Source: Amyloporia xantha (taxonomy: Eukaryota > Basidiomycota > Agaricomycetes > Polyporales > Adustoporiaceae). Taken from it: DNA of 64,000 nucleotides. Positions within the stretch are counted from its first letter, which is position 1, and every line of letters starts with the position of its first letter. Shown here one piece after another: positions 57,675-64,000 of this stretch. Made by a program: the position numbers and the translations under genes. The notes beneath the pieces are model-generated. The model did not search any database and was not told where the DNA came from. It saw only the letters and a program-made list of their open reading frames with translations. The stretch lies in the NCBI GenBank assembly GCA_036971615.1, contig JAYKKR010000001.1, positions 1,984,001 through 2,048,000 of the forward strand, given 5' to 3'.

Positions 57675-59963
57675 CGTGGGCGGAAAAGTGAACCGCAGAG
57701 CTGGAAACTGGTATGTAGGACAACCTGCAGATGACGGATGCCTCAAGGGCCGCGAAGCGCGCCGAGGTGTGATATGCTTTTGCGCGGGCGCCTCGTACGC
57801 CGAGCCGATCGGAAGTTTTTCACGTGATTTTATGCAATCGAACTTCGAAGCTCCCAGGCGCTTATTGACATCAGACCAGCAACATGCGCCTCGTGGGAGA
57901 ATCCTTATGTCTTGACTTGGTCTTGACCGTCTTACTTTTTCTCCGACACACCAATATGAGTTGTCTGGACTCTTGAATTCTCTACAAAACATTTCACGCT
58001 CCTTTCGGAATAGTCCAAGAACGTTGCATCATCTCTGAGTAACCGCTCGGCGCCGGGCGCTGAGAGGCTCGTACGCAGCAGTAGGCTACTAGGCTTGGGC
58101 TTCTAGTCCGGAAGTTGTGGACCATGGGCCGTCTGTGATGTTGATTACTCCAACTATCCTAATCTCGTCTCTGCTGTTCACGCTCGCTGAGTCAACCTGA
58201 CTGGTAACCACAGGTGTGACTCGAAGATATAAGAATTATCATTATAATTTTCAACATCCATCCGGTTTGCCTTTATGCAGCTAGGCACAATCATTGTGAC
58301 CCTAGTCCGCCATTTTGAGTTGCGACTGGAAGAACCCATTCCTGGTCACAATTAAGAGGTATAAGACCATGTGAGATCAGTTTCAAACGGAGGCACTGAT
58401 CGCTGAGAATGTCCGGAGTGGATCTAGATTAATAGAGGGTTTGGTTCAAGATTCAGGATCTCTCCTATGTTCGTGACTATACTTTCGACCCAGGTCCTTC
58501 TGTCGATAATATGTGCTCCACAGCAATAGTTTCGTGAGTACTACACTGACAGTATAATTCCTGTGTCGCAACCTGAGAATCGTCTACGATCACCGATAAC
58601 CTCAGTGGTTCATGAATTATCCATAGATCAGATAAAATACAAGAAATACGTGTATTCTGTGTAGTGGCATCCTTCATATCCTTGCGAATTTACCAGCGGT
58701 ACCAGAGACAGGATCGACTAAAGTGCTCTCCCGCCTCGTCAGGAGGTATCCTAACGGACAGTCACCGTCTGTCATATGAGTCCAATTTGTAGCCCCAACA
58801 AGGAACTACTAAACCGACCTACACATGAAAATGCAAACGAGCTCAATTGGTTTGCAATCCAACTCCCTAAGAAGATCTGCTGAATAGGATAAACGTATTT
58901 GTTAGCCACAGCACACACAAATGCTTGCAGATGCGCTGTTGGTAAAGTCGGGAAAACACATGCTCGGAATGCCCTAGACTAGTAGTTCGTCATCATCAAC
59001 GGTACTAGAGCAGGAGCCTGTAGAACATCGCACCTGGTTTCTTGATAATCGTTCAGTATAACGTCGTTGCATATATCCGAAACCAGATGATCAATAACTT
59101 TATACCCCTCGTACGCACCTCTCATGCGAGGCTCCGCAATCCTCTGAACATGTTAGATATCGCATCCTGTACACCGGACAGCTTCCAAGTGACTGCAACA
59201 ATTTTGCAAGCATTAACACAGCATTCGGTCGTACTTAGGACGCCTTCCAACCTCGATGATTTCTGGATCAGCGAGGAGAACTGCCACTCCGATTAGTTCT
59301 TCTATGCACAAAAGTGTAATGCGCCAGCAGACAAGCAGAACTAAGGAGATTTTTGGATAATAAGAAATACGTAGTGTTGAGCCCGCTGGTCTGCCGCGCT
59401 GACTGTAAGTGATAATTTTCGGCAACGACAGCAGCTCTGAAATCGGGTAATGAACATAGCAGCCGTTCCAAATCTGGTACTTGAGCGAGATCGCTTTGTG
59501 GTCCAAAACAAAAGAGCGAACACCTTTGATACAGTGTACTTACTATGCTGCGCCCTCTGAATTAGTGAGACTTGTGAATTAAGTACTGGAGATCAATGTT
59601 GGACTATGTTGAGGGACAGACCTTCTGATAAATAAAGTGGAAATGAGGAGAGTATCCTAGCCTGAATTTCGCTATACAGCTGATTATAAAGGTTGTAAGT
59701 AGTCATTGTAGTCTTCAGGTCAAGTAGATTGTTGTTTCCCTTAGGCAGACTGCAAATAGCGCCCTTTGACAATGAGGGAGGGATGGTCTTATAAGTACGG
59801 TAGATCGTCATTTTACGATCAATTCATAGCGGCAAAGGGCGCTTATTTATGGGTGCGGCGTTTCCTTGCCCTCAACAATTCACTGGCATCCTCTGTCTTC
59901 CCTTAGTCCCTTTGCACTCATGCGCTGGATGTGAAGAGCAAAGTCGACACGCATTGTCAAATT
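57675..59963. other. 2.3-kb divergent intergenic region
   Basis: Between the carrier start (-) and the Mdm1 start (+). A minus-strand frame at 59213-59506 (YQIWNGCYVHYPISELL, VAVLLADPEIIEVGRRP) reads like protein but I cannot assign it. A weak similarity, AGGCAGACT plus GAGGGAGGxxGGTC, is shared between about 59742 and 40461. No RNA gene recognised. Confidence 0.35.
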
Positions 59964-62900
59964 ATGCTTCTCTACAGCAAACAGACAGTTCTTATCATAG
60001 CTTCACTGGGTTTGGTTCTGCCTACTGCTCTACGCGTGCTCTCCTCACCTATAACCCTCGTCCTAGTGCTGCCCATCCTTGCTGTGCTCGCGGTCATCGG
60101 CTTCTTATGTCTGAATATCTTTCTGGGATATGTATTGGATACGTCACGGTCCGTTGAGAGGCATGCCCTACCATCGGCAGCAAGGCCTTTAGCTTTCTCC
60201 ACACCTGCAGCTTGGCAGGCTGTCCTAACGCGTTCGCAATGGTCTCATAAATCACCGCAAACTCTGCCTCCACTGTATTCCGAGTCAGCCATCATTTCCT
60301 CTGCTCTGAACGACATCCTCATTATGATTGTGAGAGACTTCGTACTGGTCTGGTACAAAGATATCTCATCCTCCCCATCCTTTCCCACTGCGGTCTCTTC
60401 CATTCTTCACGGTTCCGCAGATCAATTACTAGCTCGCGTCATGAACATAGATCTATCTGCGTTGATTGTGAAACGGATCGTGCCCAAGGTCACCGCTCAT
60501 ATCGAGCAATACCGGCATTCCGAGGTTGCTCTCCGAGGAGCTGGGTTGGAACGTAGGCTCACACAGTCGGAGGAGTTGGATCTATTGCTTGCGAGTCGCT
60601 ACGCTGGTAGGGGAGGTGGAAAATTGCACCCCGCGGTGGATAACCTCTCCTCCACATTCACGAAACAGACGGAGGAGAACCACCTGCGGGAGTTGGTCGA
60701 CAAGGCACTCCCATCCATTCTGCCAGAGAAGGAAGCAAGAAGTCAGGCCTTGAAGATAGTGGTCAGAGAGATCATAGCATGTTCCGTGCTTTATCCAATT
60801 ATGGATATGCTCGCTGATCCCGACTTCTGGAACCGCTCGATCGATTCGGTGGTGAGTGTAATATCCCGTGCAGACGAACCCATCTCACTTCTATTAGGCG
60901 GGAGCAGCTATACGTCAGCAGTATGTGAGACGTTAGAATGATATGCCGTGTCATTCATTTTTGTGCACTTGTCATGTAGGAGACTAGTTTCCAAAGTGCG
61001 CAATATTCTGGAGGCTCAATTACCCCGTGCCGATCCTGGAGTTGCAGCAAACACGCCAGCGACCACAGAGACTATCACCATTCGTACCGACCCTCGGCAG
61101 TTTGAGTCGTTCTTGCGTAGCATCAGTCGCTGCTCATCGCTACTAGATGCGAGACGGCTGAAGAATGACATCATGGGTGAGATAAGAAGAACCCGCACAT
61201 TGCTTGGTATGTTTGACGACATGGGAATCAAATCGCAGCTTATGAGACCCCAAACAGCGGACCACGAGAAAGACGATTGGATCAACGGAGAGAAGACAGA
61301 GGATATTGTCGCATTCCTGGACAGACTCTATACAGCTAAGCGCAAGGTGGAAAAACGGATTGTTGTGTTGGGTGGAGAGTCCGACACGGTAAATATTCGT
61401 GACTCAAAACCACATTCAGCGTGACGCTGAATTTGTGTTTGTCCTTAGCGGCAGGCGACATCTCAAGAAACTGGTGCTACCTCTCATCTGACCCTTCGCG
61501 ATGTATTGACGAATCCGGGCTCTTTGTCGTACTTCATGGAGTTCATGGATCGACGACATCGCTCCCTCCTTGTACAGTTCTGGCTCACTGTAGAGAGTTT
61601 CAAGAACCCGCTAGAATCCGTCGACTCTGGCAGTTCGGACGAAGAAGATGAAGCTGTCCTGGATCCCACTCACTCAGCCACTCTGAAGGAGGATATAGCC
61701 ATGATGAATGAATTATATTTCTCGGGACATACGCCAGATCCGGTGCTCGCGTCCGTGTCGCAGAAGCACATCGGTGTTATTCGCTCTTTCGGATTAGCCG
61801 AGGAAGTTCCTACTCCTGCCGCAGAAAGGAGAGTCCGCAGGAGCGTGATGCTCACACAGAGACAGGTGGAGCGAGAGATGGAGCAGGATTTTGAGGAATT
61901 TCCAGCGTTCCGAACTGTGGTTCCGCGTTGTTGGGGATCTCGAAGCCCATGGCCGTAAAGGAGCGGAGTCTACTGCCATCGGAAGAAACGACGACGGTCA
62001 TTCCATACCGCGAACACCGTCAGGTGTCTCGCAGCGATCGTCGCTATTCGTTCGAGATGGTGTTTCGCCTGTCACACGTTCCTTCTCGTCTCCGCTGTTG
62101 AGCACATCCACTTTGCAGAAAGCACCGCGCATGGACTCATCCTCACCAACCACACCAACTGGAGGAGCTTTCACAGGTCCTTTGCCGCAAGTCTCTGCTT
62201 CCAATTTGGAAGTTCTCATGTCTCCAATCCCTGAGTCTCCCTCCGCCTCCTCCAGTCGAGCTCCTCTCTTCGATGATCCTGAGGATGCCAAAATGACAGA
62301 GCAGTCCAAGCGAATGGCGGCTATCCAAGCGGCCTTGACCGATATCATTGCTTTAGACAAACGTGACGACCTTCGCGGTGGTAGTTCTGCGGAAAGTATA
62401 CAGAGTGTGAAGACTACTCCTAGTGTCATTGAGGATGGGAAGCGTAGTGGCGCTCTTTTTGATGATATCGACGAAGAAGATGAAAGGCCAGAAGACGATG
62501 GCGATAAAGGTCATGGATCGTTCCAACTTGCCGGCCCGGGGGATCTGCAGCTTTCGCATGAAATTGCCCGGTTGGCGCACAAAATCGAGACACTTCAATC
62601 ACAGGATGCAATGCTGGACACATTGATCAAGAAAGCGGAACTGACTGGAGATGCACAAGAACTGAAACTGCTCCGAAAGTCCAGATCATCACTCACGAGA
62701 GAATTACGGGAGCTCAAATTTCAGAAGTCTCAATACGAACAGCAGGAATCAGCTAATCGCCTACTCTCCGATCGTACGAAGGTCGCCATCGTGAATTCGA
62801 CGGTGGGTGAAGAGGAGGGAAAGTCGGTCGTTCGCTATTTGATCGAGGTTCAACAATTGTCACCAGATGGGACATTCAGTTCCGGATGGGTGGTCGCGCG

Positions 62901-64000
62901 CCGCTACAACGAATTTTTCAGCATGCATAACAAGTTGAGAGAGCGCTATGCATTGGTGCGAAACTTAGACTTTCCAGGAAAGCGCCTCGTGACGTCGCTC
63001 TCAGGGAGCTTTGTTGACTCTCGTCGTATTGCCCTAGAAAAGTACTTGCAGGTAGGTGGGATCTGGTGATGCCAATACCAGACAGACACTTACCGCCTAA
63101 TGCAGAGTCTTATCGCTATTCCTGCCGTCTGTGAAAGCGACGAGCTTCGAAACTTCCTATCTCGTGACTCGCCCTTCATCGCGAGTGAGTCCATCAGTTC
63201 AACAGCCAAGACCAATGCTCCTCCTCGAGGGAAAGGCCTTGTCCGTACAATGTACCAATCCGTCACCGAAAGCATAGATGATATGTTCTTTGGGCCTTCT
63301 ATGCTTGATGTCATCATCCAACGCTTGACTACTCAAGCTGCTGAATTTGCCGGTATTGTCGGCAGTGGGATACATGACGAAGACCTCGTTGCACAGGCGT
63401 TGAGGGCTTCCGGGAGGTCCACGTCTGACGACGCACTTCTCCAGCTTTCTGGAGACTTGAAGCCCCTTCAGGGAGAAACAAGCAGTTCGACGTTCTCCTC
63501 TCCCATTTGCGATCTTGTCCTCGCTGTGTTTGAACTTGACAAGAAAAATAATTGGCTGAGGCGACAAGCCATCGTCATTATTCTTCAGCAAGTTTTCGGT
63601 GACACTATTGAACGGTGAGAATATAATGTATCATTCTTAATAATTTGACTAAAGTCGACTGGCTACGTTCAGTAAGATACGCGAAACATTCAAGGCCTAC
63701 GTAGACGAACCTCATCTAATGTCTTATATCAATATATTCCGAGACAGTCTCTGGCCTAGCGGCCAGCTGAAGCCGGCTGGAGTACCTCGTACGGCCGAGG
63801 AGAAACTTCGCACCAGGGATGAAGCCAATCGCAAACTCTCTGCCTTGATGCCAGGTCAGTGAAACTAGAGTATGTTGCCGCCTAACGTGGATGTATTATT
63901 CACATTGTCTACTCAGATTTGGTCGCGAACATGATTGGGCGATCGAACGCACGTCGGGGTGCACGAAGGATTTTCGCAGTGCTCCAGAACCGGCGTCTCA
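59964..64000 (+). CDS. MDM1: Mdm1-type sorting nexin (PXA-RGS-PX-nexin C), runs off the window, apparent +1 frameshift
   Basis: ER-anchored sorting nexin of the Mdm1/SNX13/14/25 group, tethering ER to vacuole or lipid droplets. Exons 59964-60913, 60980-61388, 61449-63051 (frame broken once), 63106-63614, 63673-63854 and 63917 onward. Two N-terminal membrane helices (VLIIASLGLVLPTALRVLSS, ITLVLVLPILAVLAVIGFL) precede a PXA domain, an RGS-like domain (LTNPGSLSYFMEFMDRRHRS), a PX domain (VARRYNEFFSMHNKLRERY, LDFPGKRL) and the start of the nexin C domain (ELDKKNNWLRRQAIVIILQQ). The frame changes near 61895: ...MEQDFEEF continues as QRSELWFRVVGDLE one base later, at GAATTTCCAGCG. The ORF's earlier 'start' at 59931 is GTG, so ATG 59964 is used. 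Confidence 0.9.

Noticed and set aside
1..64000. CRISPR array, operon, ribosome binding sites or prokaryotic mobile element
   Set aside because: Gene structure is eukaryotic throughout, with spliceosomal introns in every confident protein gene; no regularly spaced direct repeats were seen apart from the protein-coding repeat exons.

Overview
The window is nuclear DNA from a basidiomycete fungus, most likely an Agaricomycete (mushroom or polypore type). The genes are dense and rich in introns of about 48-90 nt with GT-AG ends and CTRAY-like branch points. Families such as the 'DUF6534' multi-pass protein, the very small hydrophobic protein at 36.6 kb and a Ser/Thr-rich single-pass protein with a short C-terminal tail are typical of that group. 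No bacterial, viral or organellar segment was seen. I rebuilt most genes by hand from both strands. For nearly all of them the summed exon length is an exact multiple of three.

Layout. 0-9 kb: 3' end of an ARMT1-type damage-control phosphatase (+), a 2-kb intergenic tract holding a candidate MITE, the ribosome-biogenesis WD40 protein Utp13 (-) and a forkhead transcription factor (-). 9-18 kb: a mitochondrial NIPSNAP protein (-) divergent from a type II membrane glycosyltransferase (+), the molybdenum-cofactor gene MOCS1/cnxABC (MoaA+MoaC, +) and a GNAT acetyltransferase (-). 19-26 kb: an amidase (-) and a secreted Thr/Ser-rich protein made of repeat-encoding exons (-). 26-36 kb: the mitochondrial aspartate/glutamate carrier (-), tRNA m1G37 methyltransferase Trm5 (-), a TatD/Scn1 hydrolase (+) divergent from Trm5, and the Golgi v-SNARE Gos1 (-). 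36-49 kb: a 73-residue hydrophobic protein whose first exon is only ATG, a single-pass membrane protein (+), D-amino-acid oxidase (-), an orphan protein (+), a DUF6534-type membrane protein (+, perhaps damaged) and a tRNA-Trp (-). 49-64 kb: two tandem 700-residue secreted carboxylesterases (-), an Oac1/SLC25A34-35-type mitochondrial carrier (-) and the 5' part of the ER-anchored sorting nexin Mdm1 (+), which runs off the window and carries an apparent +1 frameshift.

Most genes are unrelated housekeeping genes, as usual in a fungal chromosome arm; no biosynthetic cluster is apparent. The strongest observations concern gene architecture. At MOCS1 a predicted 86-nt intron would switch between a MoaA ending in a free Gly-Gly and a MoaA-MoaC fusion. 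Two mitochondrial carrier genes contain microexons of 5, 5, 9, 19 and 12 nt. The 23-26 kb gene has grown by duplication of phase-0 repeat exons.
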